DNA of 64,000 nucleotides from Paeniglutamicibacter terrestris (GTDB lineage Bacteria > Actinomycetota > Actinomycetes > Actinomycetales > Micrococcaceae), in NCBI RefSeq assembly GCF_012271785.1, contig NZ_JAAWVT010000003.1, forward strand, positions 310,001 to 374,000, given 5' to 3'. The translations under genes and the position numbers were made by a program. The notes under the pieces were generated by a model. It ran no database searches. It had not been told where the DNA came from and saw only the letters and a program-made list of their open reading frames with translations. Of this stretch, positions 29,231-38,774 are shown one piece after another; the first letter of the stretch is position 1, and every line of letters starts with the position of its first letter.

Positions 29231-30457
29231 TTAGCGCTGGGCGTGTCCTTTGGCCCGGGCGTTGTCCCGGGCCAACAGCCCTCGCACGTACCCCGAACTC
29301 CACCTGTCCATGGCGGCGTAGGCCGCTGCCCGGGGCTGAGGCAGGGAGGAAAACACATCGTGCATGCTGCCATTGATGACAGCGTTGGTGACCTCGCGCC
29401 CCAGCTTCAGGGATCGCTCACGCACCACATTAACCTCCAAAACGCTATCGCTATGCAGCATCGCCTCATCGAAGCTCGTGCCCAGATGTGTCGTTTTGGA
29501 GGTCAACACCAGGATCGGGATGCGAATGTCCAGTCCTCTGGCGACCTCCCGGTGTCCGGCCATCACCGCGGTGATCCAGCCGGCCGTGACCGGGAAAGCG
29601 ATCTGCGGGCGCCAAAGCGGATGAAGATCCCAGTGACCGTGCGCCAGCCTCGAGAGCGAGCGCCAATAATTATCGAGTTCCGGCAGGTGCAGTTTGGCGC
29701 GCGGACGCCGCCGGGCGATCGGTTCCACGACACCTTGGGCGGCGTAGCGCACCAAATAGCTGCCCTGCATCTCCAACCACGGACTATTGAGGATCAATGC
29801 GTCGAAGGCCTCGGGGTTCCTGTTGACCCACAGGCTTGCTATCAGTCCGCCGGTGGAATGGGCCACGCAGACTCCCGGCGCGTCATGTCCTTCTAACGAG
29901 CGGATCATCGCCAGTGCGGCGTCCAAGTCGGCGTCGTACTCATCCAGCGACAAGGTGAACCCGGGATTTAAATGGTGGGCTCGCAGGCTGCGCCCGTACC
30001 GGCGCAGGTCCAGCGCGTAAAACGCGAAACCCCGGGCCGCCCAGTGGGCGGCCATTTCGGTGTTGTAGAAGTAGTCACTCCACCCATGCACTGCCAGGAC
30101 AAAACCCGGGTGCTCGCTGACCGTCGGCTGCTGGGCGTTGGATGGGGGAGTGTGGGTTGTGCTTCGTGCGGCGGTCGGCGGCAAGAATCGTTCAATCAGA
30201 CGTGATAACCAGGACGTCTTACCGGGCTGGAAATTCTCCGGCGCCGATTCCGGTGGTAGATAGCGCACGAGGGTGGCGCAGAGTTCACCCTCGTCATCAT
30301 GGCCCATCGGCAGTGTGGTGTAACTGAAACCAACGCCCAGAATGTCCTCTTCCCACCGGCCCTGCGCAGTGGTGAGGGTGTAGTGCGGCCACTTGGCGCT
30401 GGGATCATCGTCCGGAGCACGGATTGAACCTGTATCGAGGGGCGATGGTTGCGACAT
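29231..30457 (-). CDS. alpha/beta hydrolase (serine aminopeptidase S33/lysophospholipase type)
   Basis: A 408-residue cytoplasmic alpha/beta hydrolase. The oxyanion/HGW strand FVLAVHGWSDYFYN is near residue 125, and the nucleophile elbow is CVAHSTGGLIA (about 200), with Ser in S-T-G-G rather than the more usual GxSxG. A late Asp/His region includes LVLTSKTTH and GSMHDVFSS. It resembles monoacylglycerol lipase/lysophospholipase relatives; substrate unknown. Convergent with uppS and divergent from pyrD. Confidence 0.83.
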   Translation of the reverse strand: MSQPSPLDTGSIRAPDDDPSAKWPHYTLTTAQGRWEEDILGVGFSYTTLPMGHDDEGELCATLVRYLPPESAPENFQPGKTSWLSRLIERFLPPTAARSTTHTPPSNAQQPTVSEHPGFVLAVHGWSDYFYNTEMAAHWAARGFAFYALDLRRYGRSLRAHHLNPGFTLSLDEYDADLDAALAMIRSLEGHDAPGVCVAHSTGGLIASLWVNRNPEAFDALILNSPWLEMQGSYLVRYAAQGVVEPIARRRPRAKLHLPELDNYWRSLSRLAHGHWDLHPLWRPQIAFPVTAGWITAVMAGHREVARGLDIRIPILVLTSKTTHLGTSFDEAMLHSDSVLEVNVVRERSLKLGREVTNAVINGSMHDVFSSLPQPRAAAYAAMDRWSSGYVRGLLARDNARAKGHAQR

Positions 30458-30517
30458 GTGTTGAGCATAACGAACTTGAAGTTGTTTGGGGCCGAGGTTG
30501 CGGGAAGACTAGGAGTC

Positions 30518-31609
30518 ATGCGCATATACCCCACGATTTTCCGAGTCGTTTTCCAGGGCATGGACCCGGAGAAAGCCCACCATTTATCCTTTAACGCCTT
30601 GCGGCTGGCCGAGAAGTTTGGGGTTTCGAGTGTCTACCGCAAGTTGTGCGCCCCGAAGCCATCCCTGCGCCGCACCGTGATGGGCATCGATTTCCCCTCG
30701 CCCTTTGGGCTGGCAGCCGGATTCGACAAGGAAGGTGCGGGCATCATGGCCCTAGCCGATCTGGGTTTTGGCCATGTAGAGGTTGGCACCATCACCGGGG
30801 CCGCACAGCCGGGCAATGAGCAGCCGCGGCTCTTCCGGCTGGTTGAGGACAAAGCCGTCATCAATCGCATGGGGTTCAACAATGCCGGGGCCCACGCCGT
30901 GGCCCCGCGCATTCGCGAGGCTCGGATGCGTTTGAGAAATCGATTTGGCGCCCATCGTCCGATCATTGGTGTGAATATTGGCAAGACCAAGGTGGTGGAG
31001 TTGGATGACGCGATTGCCGACTACCTGATCTCCACCCGCGAGCTTGCCGCTCACGCTGATTATCTGGTGGTGAACGTGTCATCCCCGAACACACCCGGGC
31101 TTCGCCTGTTGCAGGGTGTTGAGACGTTGCGCCCACTCTTGGGAGCCGTAGGTGTTGAGGCGGACCGGGTTGCTGGACGCCATGTGCCGCTGTTGGTGAA
31201 GATCGCGCCGGATCTGACCGATGCTGACATTGCCGACGTCGCCGCACTGGCCACCGAACTGAAGCTTGATGGCATCATTGCCACCAATACCACCATCGCT
31301 CGCGAACCTCTGGTCACCGATGCGTTCAAGGTGGCCGGAATTGGTGCCGGTGGACTTAGCGGTGCCCCATTGAAGGCTCGCTCGCTGGAAGTATTGAAGG
31401 TACTGCGTGAAAAGGTGCCGGCGGACATGGCCATCATCTCCGTTGGCGGCATTAGCAGCGGTGCGGACGTCATTGAGCGTCTGGCCGCCGGTGCCGACCT
31501 GGTGCAGGGATACACCGCGTTCCTCTACGAGGGACCGGCCTGGGTGCGCAGCATCAACAAGGAGCTAGCCGAGGCCGTTTCCCGCGGCGAACGTTTGAGC
31601 GCTAAGTAA
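30518..31609 (+). CDS. pyrD: dihydroorotate dehydrogenase (quinone), class 2
   Basis: A 363-residue membrane-associated FMN enzyme that oxidises dihydroorotate to orotate in pyrimidine synthesis, reducing quinone. The N-terminal helix segment (YPTIFRVVFQGMDPEKAHHLSFNALRLAE) is the class 2 membrane-associated part. FMN and substrate motifs include GLAAGFDKEGAGI, INRMGFNNAGA and VVNVSSPNTPGLR with the class 2 catalytic Ser, and a C-terminal SVGGISSGADVIERLAAGADLVQGYTAF. ATG 30518 is favoured over an earlier frame start at 30449 because homology begins there. Confidence 0.95.
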   Translation: MRIYPTIFRVVFQGMDPEKAHHLSFNALRLAEKFGVSSVYRKLCAPKPSLRRTVMGIDFPSPFGLAAGFDKEGAGIMALADLGFGHVEVGTITGAAQPGNEQPRLFRLVEDKAVINRMGFNNAGAHAVAPRIREARMRLRNRFGAHRPIIGVNIGKTKVVELDDAIADYLISTRELAAHADYLVVNVSSPNTPGLRLLQGVETLRPLLGAVGVEADRVAGRHVPLLVKIAPDLTDADIADVAALATELKLDGIIATNTTIAREPLVTDAFKVAGIGAGGLSGAPLKARSLEVLKVLREKVPADMAIISVGGISSGADVIERLAAGADLVQGYTAFLYEGPAWVRSINKELAEAVSRGERLSAK

Positions 31610-31626
31610 GAATTCCGTAGCCAGCT

Positions 31627-31666
31627 GGGCCTCCGACGCTTGTTGCGTCGGAGGCCCACTGTTTTT
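31627..31666 (+). terminator. pyrD terminator
   Basis: GGGCCTCCGACGC, loop TTGTT, then the complement, followed by ACTGTTTTT. Confidence 0.9.
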
Positions 31667-31697
31667 CGTGGCGAACTGCCGGGCTTCTTAAGCGAAA

Positions 31698-31747
31698 AGG
31701 CGTGTGGCCCCGCTCCGGATTAACCCGGTGGTTGGGGCCACACGCCT
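31698..31747 (-). terminator. terminator of the DUF3043 gene
   Basis: AGGCGTGTGGCCCC pairs with GGGGCCACACGCCT; on the minus strand it is followed by TTTTCGCTT. Together with the pyrD hairpin it separates the convergent genes. Confidence 0.88.
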
Positions 31748-31777
31748 GGTGTGGATTATTGAACGCTAGTGCGTGTT

Positions 31778-32359
31778 TTAGCGGGGATCGTCTCCGCGGC
31801 GGACCTGCGGCTTGGGCAGGCGCAGCTTGCGGAACTGCATGCCGCGCATGACGCCATACCAAATGACGCCGCGCTCTACGGAGCCAAAGCGGGCGATGAG
31901 GCCCTTCTTCAGGCCGCGAGATGCGATGAAGGCCTCGAGGGCAACCAGCACGACCAGGATCCACAGGGCAAAGGTGACGTACACCGTTACCTGCGGGAAT
32001 CTGGAAAGGCTCAGCGAAACGATGAGGAAGGCGAATACGGCGAACATCAGGTATTCACCGACCATGATGCGGCGATCCACGAAGTCGCGAGCGAAACGCT
32101 TCTGCGGGCCACGATCACGGATGGCCATGAATCGCTCATCGCCAGTTTCATTGGCCAAGCGCATGCGGTTTTGCGCTTCGAGTCGTTGTTCGCGTTCGGC
32201 CGCGCGCGCAAGCTTGCGGTCGGTGGGCACCAGGGGGCGCTGATTCTGCGCCTGCTGCACACTACGTTTAGGGGTCGGGGCATTTTTGCCGACGGGCTTG
32301 ATGGTCTCTTCTGTGGGCGCTTCTACGGAAGCTGCCTGATCTTTCTTGCGTCCAAACAC
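31778..32359 (-). CDS. DUF3043 membrane protein
   Basis: A 193-residue actinobacterial DUF3043 protein. The N-terminal half is charged and coil-like (KRSVQQAQNQRPLVPTDRKLARAAEREQRLEAQNRMRLANETGDERFM). Two transmembrane helices follow (YLMFAVFAFLIVSLSLS and VTVYVTFALWILVVLVALEAFI), then a basic C-terminal tail. Function unknown. GTG start. It is divergent from the M20 dipeptidase gene. Confidence 0.9.
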   Translation of the reverse strand: MFGRKKDQAASVEAPTEETIKPVGKNAPTPKRSVQQAQNQRPLVPTDRKLARAAEREQRLEAQNRMRLANETGDERFMAIRDRGPQKRFARDFVDRRIMVGEYLMFAVFAFLIVSLSLSRFPQVTVYVTFALWILVVLVALEAFIASRGLKKGLIARFGSVERGVIWYGVMRGMQFRKLRLPKPQVRRGDDPR

Positions 32360-32429
32360 CGCACCAGTCTAGCGTGCAGAGGCGGTGGGGCAGGTATTGC
32401 CCCGCCCGTACAGTTGTAGGCTTTTCTCT

Positions 32430-33839
32430 ATGACTACCAAGAACACCGACAACACGGCGAACTTTGGCGTTGACCGCGACGCATTGGCCGCCCACGTTGA
32501 TGCAGCTTTTGACCGTATCGTTTCCGAACTGAGCACACTCGTGGCAATTCCGGGTATCGCGTGGGAATCTTTTGATTCGGCCCAGCTGGACCGGAGTGCC
32601 GAAGCCGTCGCGGAGTTGGTGCGCGAAGCCGGCATGGAAAATGTTGAGATTCTCCGCGTCCCCACGGCGAGCGGCGCCATGGGCGGACCTGCCATCGTGG
32701 CTAATCGTCCGGCCCAAGCGGGAAAGCCCACGATTCTGTTGTACGCGCACCACGACGTGCAGCCTCCGGGCGATGAAGCCCTGTGGAACACCTCCCCCTT
32801 TGTCGCCACCGAAATTGACGGTCGACTCTATGGCCGAGGTGCAGCAGATGATAAGGCGGGAATCATGGTGCACATTGCCGCCCTGCGCGCGGTGCTAGAC
32901 AGCGTTGAGAACTTCGGCCTGGGTGTCACCTTCTTCCTTGAGGGGGAGGAAGAAGCCGGCTCACCGAGCTTCCGCCAATTCCTTGAGACCCACCGTGACC
33001 GACTGGCCGCCGACGTCATCGTCGTGGCCGACTCCAGCAACTGGAAGGTCGGTGTTCCGGCGCTGACTACTTCACTGCGCGGAATGGTCGGGGGAGAGGT
33101 TGAAATCCGCGTGCTGGATCATGCCGTTCACTCCGGCATGTTCGGTGGACCACTACTTGATGCGCCAACGGTTGCCGCCCGGCTGATTGCCACCTTCCAT
33201 GATGAAGTGGGCAACGTAGCCATCAAGGGATTGGTTTCGAACGAGCTGGCCACCGTCGATTACCCGGAAGCAGAATTCCGTAAGGATTCCTCGGTATTGG
33301 ACTCGGTGACGCTGGCCGGTACCGGAAACCTGGCTGACCGCTTATGGAACAAGCCGGCCCTGTCGATCATCGGCATGGACATCCCCTCGGTGGCGGTGTC
33401 CTCTAATACGTTGATTCCATCGACCCGCTTTAAGCTGAGCCTTCGGGTGGCGCCGGGACAGGATCCGCAGGCCGCCACGGAGGCGGTACGCGCCCACATC
33501 ATGTCCCAGAATTTGGGTGGAGCCCAGGTGAACTTCGTGTCCGATGAGAACGGTCAGTCCTTCTCCACCGATACCAGTGCGCCGGCGGCGCAGGCCAGCC
33601 TGTGGGCCTTGGGTGAGGCCTGGGGAGTCCCGGCCGTAGAAACCGGCATTGGTGGATCGATCCCTTTTATCTCCGATCTGTTGGAAGTTTTCCCGGAGGC
33701 GCAGATTCTGGTCACGGGCGTGGAGGACCCCGACTCTCGAGCACATTCGGCCAATGAGTCGCTGCACCTAGGTGACTTCCGTCATGCCATTCTGGCCGAG
33801 TCCCTGCTGATGGCCCGTTTGAACAATTACGGCCTATAA
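32430..33839 (+). CDS. M20-family dipeptidase
   Basis: A 469-residue zinc metallopeptidase of the M20 (CNDP/PepV-like) family, cleaving dipeptides or acyl-amino acids. Metal-binding motifs: YAHHDVQPPGD (first His, Asp), GRGAADDKAG (bridging Asp) and FFLEGEEEAGSPSF (catalytic Glu pair). The central dimerisation domain includes VLDHAVHSGMFGGPLLD. The last motif, DSRAHSANESLHLGDF, gives the final His ligand. ATG 32430 fits family starts; the frame is open to 32385. Cytoplasmic (no signal peptide). Confidence 0.92.
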   Translation: MTTKNTDNTANFGVDRDALAAHVDAAFDRIVSELSTLVAIPGIAWESFDSAQLDRSAEAVAELVREAGMENVEILRVPTASGAMGGPAIVANRPAQAGKPTILLYAHHDVQPPGDEALWNTSPFVATEIDGRLYGRGAADDKAGIMVHIAALRAVLDSVENFGLGVTFFLEGEEEAGSPSFRQFLETHRDRLAADVIVVADSSNWKVGVPALTTSLRGMVGGEVEIRVLDHAVHSGMFGGPLLDAPTVAARLIATFHDEVGNVAIKGLVSNELATVDYPEAEFRKDSSVLDSVTLAGTGNLADRLWNKPALSIIGMDIPSVAVSSNTLIPSTRFKLSLRVAPGQDPQAATEAVRAHIMSQNLGGAQVNFVSDENGQSFSTDTSAPAAQASLWALGEAWGVPAVETGIGGSIPFISDLLEVFPEAQILVTGVEDPDSRAHSANESLHLGDFRHAILAESLLMARLNNYGL

Positions 33840-33947
33840 CGAACACGGGACATAACCGCGACAGCATTTGTTTGCTCGTCGTACCATTGAAGATGAGGGG
33901 CAGCGCTTGAGGCGTCGCCCAAGTGAGCAGTATATGGAGGATTACAC

Positions 33948-34322
33948 ATGACAACTGCAGCAAATGAGACCACCGCAGACCCGACCGAGCTTTCGACCCA
34001 CCAGGTCCAGCTCACGGATGTTGCAGCGGGAAAGGTCCGCTCATTGCTTGAGCAAGAGGGACGCACCGATCTTCGTTTGCGTGTCGCTGTCCAGCCGGGC
34101 GGCTGCTCTGGCCTGATTTACCAGCTTTACTTTGACGAGCGCCTGCTTGAGGGCGACGCCGTCAAGGATTACGACGGTGTCGAGGTCGTAGTCGATAAGA
34201 TGAGCGTTCCTTACCTGGATGGCGCATCGATCGACTTTGAGGACACCATCTCAAAGCAGGGCTTCACCATCGACAACCCTTCCGCCGGTGGGTCTTGCGC
34301 CTGTGGAGATTCCTTCCACTAA
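33948..34322 (+). CDS. erpA: iron-sulfur cluster insertion protein (HesB/IscA/ErpA family)
   Basis: A 124-residue A-type Fe-S carrier. The three conserved cysteines are present: the first in QPGGCSGLIYQL and the other two in GGSCACGDSF near the C-terminus. The actinobacterial ErpA-like N-terminus (TTHQVQLTDVAAGKVRSLLEQEGRTDLRLRVAV) fits. A strong GGAGG precedes the ATG. It sits upstream of the cytochrome oxidase genes, as in other Micrococcaceae, but has its own terminator. Confidence 0.93.
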   Translation: MTTAANETTADPTELSTHQVQLTDVAAGKVRSLLEQEGRTDLRLRVAVQPGGCSGLIYQLYFDERLLEGDAVKDYDGVEVVVDKMSVPYLDGASIDFEDTISKQGFTIDNPSAGGSCACGDSFH

Positions 34323-34336
34323 GCCGGAACCAATTG

Positions 34337-34380
34337 CACCGCCCATACGTTGAGTCATCTTCGTCCCTGGGCGGTGTTTT
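34337..34380 (+). terminator. erpA terminator
   Basis: CACCGCCCA pairs with TGGGCGGTG, followed directly by TTTT. Confidence 0.75.
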
Positions 34381-34527
34381 GGTCGGCATTCGAGCACCCG
34401 AGAGGGTAAGCTCTACGGTAAGTAGTAAAACTATGGTTTTCTTCGACCTCATCAGCGTTGATTCACTTGAGTCCGGCCGCTGGGCGTCGAAGACTCATTC
34501 AGCACCAACAAAGAGGAAGGGCCGTCT

Positions 34528-35403
34528 GTGAGTTCGCAAGACCGAACCAGCAGCCGCGGTAAAGGTGTAGCCAAAGTCTTGGCTATCGCCGGCGCTGGCG
34601 CGTTGTTGTTGACGGGATGTTCGGAGCAAGTCCAGCGAGGTTGGCTCCCGAACGTCGAACGTGACACCACCAACCACACCGGTATGATCCAGGATCTCTG
34701 GGTTAACACGTGGATTACCGTACTTCTGATCGGTATCCTGACGTGGGGCCTGATGCTTTGGTGCATCATTGCCTACCGCCGCCGCAAGAATGACACTGGC
34801 TACCCGCGCCAGCTCAGCTACAACTTGCCGCTTGAAATCTTCTACACGGCCGTACCTCTCGTACTCGTCCTGACGTTCTTCACGTTTGCAGATGGTGCCG
34901 AGAAGTCGATCAATACCGCCGTGGATTCCGAGCTTGTTGTTGACGTCCGTGCCAAGCAGTGGGCATGGGACTACAACTACAGCTACAAGGGTCAGGAAAA
35001 TTACGAGGCAACGACTCAGGCTCACCTCACCGGCAAGGAAGGCGTTGAGGAAACTCTTCCAGTCCTTTACCTGCCGGTTGGAAAGACTGTGACGCTTGAG
35101 CTGAATAGCCGCGACGTTATTCACTCGTTCTGGGTTCCTGCATTCTTGCAGAAGCTTGACATGATCCCGGGCAAGACCAACTACATTTATCTCACCCCGC
35201 AGGTCGAAGGAACATTCGACGGCAAGTGTGCAGAGCTCTGTGGTGAGTACCACTCCGAGATGCTTTTCAACGTGAAGGTAGTACCCGAGGCCGAATTCGT
35301 CGCTCACATGGCAACCTTGCCTGAGGGTCACATCGGCGCCGAGTATGATCGCCAGCCGGGCACGGTCAACCAGACCAAAACCGCCCACACGGAAGGAGAG
35401 TAA
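34528..35403 (+). CDS. ctaC: cytochrome c oxidase subunit II
   Basis: A 291-residue CuA subunit of aa3 cytochrome c oxidase, which takes electrons from cytochrome c. A lipoprotein-type signal ends with LLLTGC (C31). Two TM helices follow (about 55-75 and 100-120). The cupredoxin domain has WAWDYNYSY and the CuA ligands in GKCAELCGEYHSEM (two Cys, Glu, His, Met), plus the upstream His in VIHSFWVP. GTG start with AGAGGAAGGG upstream. First gene of ctaC-ctaD-ctaF. Confidence 0.96.
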   Translation: MSSQDRTSSRGKGVAKVLAIAGAGALLLTGCSEQVQRGWLPNVERDTTNHTGMIQDLWVNTWITVLLIGILTWGLMLWCIIAYRRRKNDTGYPRQLSYNLPLEIFYTAVPLVLVLTFFTFADGAEKSINTAVDSELVVDVRAKQWAWDYNYSYKGQENYEATTQAHLTGKEGVEETLPVLYLPVGKTVTLELNSRDVIHSFWVPAFLQKLDMIPGKTNYIYLTPQVEGTFDGKCAELCGEYHSEMLFNVKVVPEAEFVAHMATLPEGHIGAEYDRQPGTVNQTKTAHTEGE

Positions 35404-35409
35404 TCCGTC

Positions 35410-37128
35410 GTGACTACTTACGAATACGCAACGGACGAGGCCACTAGCCTCGCGCCTCGCGTGGTGCCGGTATCCAAGGGGCGGATTTTCGTCAACTGGA
35501 TCACCTCCACCGACCACAAGACCATCGGGTACATGTACCTGATCATGTCGTTCATCTTCTTCTGCATCGGTGGCGTCATGGCACTGGTGATCCGCGCCGA
35601 GCTGTTCGAGCCCGGTATGCAGATCTTGCAGACCAAGGAACAGTACAACCAGCTGTTCACCATGCACGGCACCATCATGTTGTTGATGTTCGCAACCCCG
35701 TTGTTCGCGGGCTTCGCCAACGTCATGATGCCGCTGCAAATCGGTGCACCGGATGTGGCCTTCCCGCGTTTGAACGCACTGGCCTTCTGGTTCTTCGCCT
35801 TCGGCTCGACGATCGCCGTCTCCGGTTACCTCACCCCACAGGGTGCGGCTTCCTTCGGTTGGTTCGCTTACGCGCCGCTGTCGAACACCACCTTTAGCCC
35901 CGGCGTCGGTGGAGACCTCTGGGTCTTCGGTCTGGCACTCTCGGGCTTCGGTACCATCCTTGGTGCGGTCAACTTCATCACCACGATCATCTGCTTGCGC
36001 GCACCGGGTATGACCATGTGGCGCATGTCGATCTTCACCTGGAACACGTTGATCACCGGCATCCTGATCCTGATGGCCTTCCCGCCGTTGGCAGCAGCTC
36101 TGTTTGCACTTGGTGCCGACAGGCGTTTCGGGGCCCACGTCTTTGATCCCGAATCGGGCGGCCCAGTCTTGTGGCAGCACCTGTTCTGGTTCTTCGGCCA
36201 CCCCGAGGTTTACATCATTGCCTTGCCGTTCTTCGGCATCGTCTCTGAGATCTTCCCGGTCTTCTCCCGCAAGCCGATCTTCGGCTACAAGGGTCTGATC
36301 TTCGCCACCATCTCGATCGCGGCACTGTCCGTATCGGTATGGGCCCACCACATGTACGTCACCGGCTCGGTCATGCTTCCGTTCTTCGGCTTCATGACGA
36401 TGTTGATCGCCGTACCCACGGGTGTGAAGTTCTTCAACTGGATCGGCACCATGTGGCGAGGCTCGATCACCTTCGAAACGCCGATGCTCTGGAGCATCGG
36501 TTTCATGGTGACCTTCCTCTTCGGTGGTTTGACCGGCATCATCCTGGCGGCCCCGCCGCTGGACTTCCACGTCTCGGACACCTACTTCGTGGTTGCTCAC
36601 TTCCACTACGTGGTCTTCGGTACCGTGGTATTCGCTATGTTCGCCGGATTCTACTTCTGGTGGCCGAAGTGGACCGGCAAGATGCTCAACGAGCGCTTGG
36701 GTAAGATCCACTTCTGGTTGCTGTTCATCGGCTTCCACGGCACGTTCCTGATCCAGCACTGGTTGGGTGTTCTGGGCATGCCGCGTCGTTACGCCGACTA
36801 CATGCCGGAAGACGGGTTCACCACCATGAACCAGTTCTCCACCGTCTTCGCCTTCATCCTGGGTATGTCGATGATCCCGTTCTTCTGGAACGTTTGGACC
36901 ACTCACCGCCACGGTAAGAAGATCCACGTGGATGATCCTTGGGGCTTTGGTGCATCGCTGGAATGGGCAACTTCTTGCCCGCCACCGCGCCACAACTTCC
37001 ACTCCATCCCGCGTATTCGTTCCGAGCGTCCGGCTCTTGACCTGCACCACCCGGAACTGAGCGCACGCTCGACTCCGGAAACCGCAGTTGCCAAGATCTT
37101 CGGCCCGGCTGACCAGAAGGATAAGTAG
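35410..37128 (+). CDS. ctaD: cytochrome c oxidase subunit I
   Basis: A 572-residue, 12-TM heme a/a3-CuB subunit that reduces oxygen and pumps protons. Signatures: [21 protein letters not shown] (heme a ligand His), [10 protein letters not shown] with the His-Tyr pair, [10 protein letters not shown] (CuB His pair) and the late [11 protein letters not shown] with the two heme ligands. The C-terminal tail is cytosolic. 6 bp after ctaC. Confidence 0.97.
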   Translation: MTTYEYATDEATSLAPRVVPVSKGRIFVNWITSTDHKTIGYMYLIMSFIFFCIGGVMALVIRAELFEPGMQILQTKEQYNQLFTMHGTIMLLMFATPLFAGFANVMMPLQIGAPDVAFPRLNALAFWFFAFGSTIAVSGYLTPQGAASFGWFAYAPLSNTTFSPGVGGDLWVFGLALSGFGTILGAVNFITTIICLRAPGMTMWRMSIFTWNTLITGILILMAFPPLAAALFALGADRRFGAHVFDPESGGPVLWQHLFWFFGHPEVYIIALPFFGIVSEIFPVFSRKPIFGYKGLIFATISIAALSVSVWAHHMYVTGSVMLPFFGFMTMLIAVPTGVKFFNWIGTMWRGSITFETPMLWSIGFMVTFLFGGLTGIILAAPPLDFHVSDTYFVVAHFHYVVFGTVVFAMFAGFYFWWPKWTGKMLNERLGKIHFWLLFIGFHGTFLIQHWLGVLGMPRRYADYMPEDGFTTMNQFSTVFAFILGMSMIPFFWNVWTTHRHGKKIHVDDPWGFGASLEWATSCPPPRHNFHSIPRIRSERPALDLHHPELSARSTPETAVAKIFGPADQKDK

Positions 37129-37130
37129 AG

Positions 37131-37532
37131 ATGAAAGTAGAGTCTTGGCTCTTCCTCGGCGGAATCTTCTTCTTCACGCCGGTCGGAATCGTTTACGGAT
37201 ACATGGTTGATTGGAAGGAGCCGGTCGGTTTCCTCGGCCTCTTCCTCCTCTCGGGCATGTGCATCCTCATCGGTTGGTACCTGCTGTTCACCGCAAAGCG
37301 CGTTGGTCCTCGTCCCGAGGACCGTCTTGATGGGGAAATCCACGAGAACGCCGGATCCATCGGAGTCTTCGCTCCGTGGAGCTGGTGGCCGCTGATCCTG
37401 GGTACGGGCGCCGCTATCGGCTTTGCCGGTTTGGCCCTGGGCTTCTGGGTAATGTTCATCGGCGTCGGCTTCACCATCATTGCGTTGGTCGGCTGGGTCT
37501 ACGAATTCAGCCGCGGTAACCACGCTCACTAG
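37131..37532 (+). CDS. ctaF: cytochrome c oxidase subunit IV (actinobacterial)
   Basis: A 133-residue four-TM accessory subunit specific to actinobacterial cytochrome bcc-aa3 supercomplexes. It starts MKVESWLFLGGIFFFTPVGIVYGYMVDWKEPVG and contains the conserved GPRPEDRLDGEI loop followed by APWSWWPLILG. It starts 2 bp after the ctaD stop. The partner genes ctaE-qcrCAB, often close to ctaF in relatives, are not in this window. Confidence 0.95.
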   Translation: MKVESWLFLGGIFFFTPVGIVYGYMVDWKEPVGFLGLFLLSGMCILIGWYLLFTAKRVGPRPEDRLDGEIHENAGSIGVFAPWSWWPLILGTGAAIGFAGLALGFWVMFIGVGFTIIALVGWVYEFSRGNHAH

Positions 37533-37563
37533 TACGGGCGTTGTACTGAAACACTGATCTCAT

Positions 37564-37611
37564 CAAGAGCGGTGCTTCTTCCCCTTGTAGGGGAGGCAAG
37601 CACCGCTCTTG
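37564..37611 (+). terminator. ctaCDF terminator
   Basis: CAAGAGCGGTGCTT pairs with AAGCACCGCTCTTG over a 20-nt loop, 32 bp after ctaF. T-run is short (GACGTTT). Confidence 0.82.
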
Positions 37612-37695
37612 ACGTTTAACGGCCCAGGCCAACAATGCGGGAGAATGGAAACACAAGGGGTGCCGGAAGGCCGTCACCCCGACGATGGAGTATCG

Positions 37696-38481
37696 ATGAA
37701 ACCCTACGCGCCACGGCCCAAGGTCAACGGGCTGATCGACGAGAATTCGCCGGTGAGCAAATACCGGCAGATTCGCGAGATCTTGCGAACCCATGCCAAG
37801 ACGGTATGCCAACCCGGGTACCGCCTGCCGCCCGAACGTGAACTTGCCGAAGGATTCAACGTCGCCCGCAAGACACTGCGTCAGGCCATCGATTCGTTGG
37901 TGGAGGAAACGGTACTCACTCGCGTGGTCGGGGTGGGCACCTTCGTTTCGCACCCCAAAGTTGACCTCCAGATCCGGCTGAACTCCTACAGCGAGGAGAT
38001 GGTCAGGCGCGGCATGGTGCCAGATGCGCACGTCTTGCGTTTTGACGAGGTACCCGCCTCCAGTAGCCTCTCCCGGCATATGGAGATCGAGGAAGGCACC
38101 ATGGTCATCCGCTTTAGTCGCCTCCTGCTGGCCGATGGCAAACCCATGAGTTTGGATGAGAATTTCCTGCCCAGCGAATTGGTGCCCGGCTTCCTCAAAG
38201 ACACCCCGCCCAGTTCGCTTTATCAGTCCTTGCATGAACGCTATGGTCTGGTTCTGGAATGGGGAGAGGATCAGATTGAAAGCACCGCAGCCAGCGCCGA
38301 ACACGCGAGCCTGCTGCAGGTAGACGTCGGCTTCCCGCTGCTGCGGATCACGCGCTACGCATTTGTTGGGGAGGGACTGGTGGATTATTCGGTCTCGCTC
38401 TACCGCTCGGATCGATACAAGTTATTTGTACCGTTGCAGCGTCAGGGGAGCCGTAGCCCGCGTTACACCACCATGCGCTAA
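37696..38481 (+). CDS. GntR-family transcriptional regulator with UTRA domain
   Basis: A 261-residue HutC-subfamily repressor. Winged HTH at about residues 17-85 (KYRQIREILRTHAKTVCQPGYRLPPERELAEGFNVARKTLRQAIDSL...GVGTFV), then a UTRA effector domain (VLRFDEVPASSSLSRHMEIEEGTMVIRFSRLLLADGKPMSLDENFLP). ATG 37696 has TGGAG 5 nt upstream; frame open to 37609 but that overlaps the terminator. Targets and effector unknown (UTRA often binds amino sugars or related small acids). It is the last core-like gene before the mobile region. Confidence 0.9.
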   Translation: MKPYAPRPKVNGLIDENSPVSKYRQIREILRTHAKTVCQPGYRLPPERELAEGFNVARKTLRQAIDSLVEETVLTRVVGVGTFVSHPKVDLQIRLNSYSEEMVRRGMVPDAHVLRFDEVPASSSLSRHMEIEEGTMVIRFSRLLLADGKPMSLDENFLPSELVPGFLKDTPPSSLYQSLHERYGLVLEWGEDQIESTAASAEHASLLQVDVGFPLLRITRYAFVGEGLVDYSVSLYRSDRYKLFVPLQRQGSRSPRYTTMR

Positions 38482-38736
38482 CAACCCCCGGCTGGTGCCC
38501 GGATCGTCACTTGGTACCCGGATCGACACTCGTGTGGCAGCTTACCCACGATCGGGCTCCGGCCGGCAGGACCGTGGCATAGCGACGCCCGGACGAAGAG
38601 TTCTCCTTCTCCTGGGATAAACAGCCGTGCTCGCTGAGCGTCTTCCGCGAGCGTGCGGAAAGTTGGATTCCGTCATCATTGTGCCGACAGGCCACACCCA
38701 TGCCGGAACAGCTGGCACATCTGCTCAGGATGATTC
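38482..38736. other. gap between gntR and transposon end
   Basis: About 250 bp with no supported gene; ends with GATTC directly before the GGGG tip of the Tn3-like repeat. Confidence 0.5.
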
Positions 38737-38774
38737 GGGGGCTGACCGGTAGCGGAACAATGGTTGGCGTTAAG
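38737..38774 (+). repeat. left 38-bp terminal inverted repeat, Tn3 family
   Basis: 38 bp beginning GGGGGCTGAC, with AGCGGAAC in the middle, and ending GGCGTTAAG. Length, GGGG tip, GGAAC core and GTTAAG inner end match Tn3-family repeats; by eye about 25 of 38 positions agree with the Tn3 repeat as I recall it. The repeat's inner end contains the stop codon of the resolvase remnant, a normal tnpR layout. A related inverted copy lies at 49436-49473. Confidence 0.8.

Noticed and set aside
34495-37050. 851-residue open frame opposite ctaC-ctaD
   Set aside because: It is the antisense shadow of two well-supported oxidase genes; its sequence has no family features.
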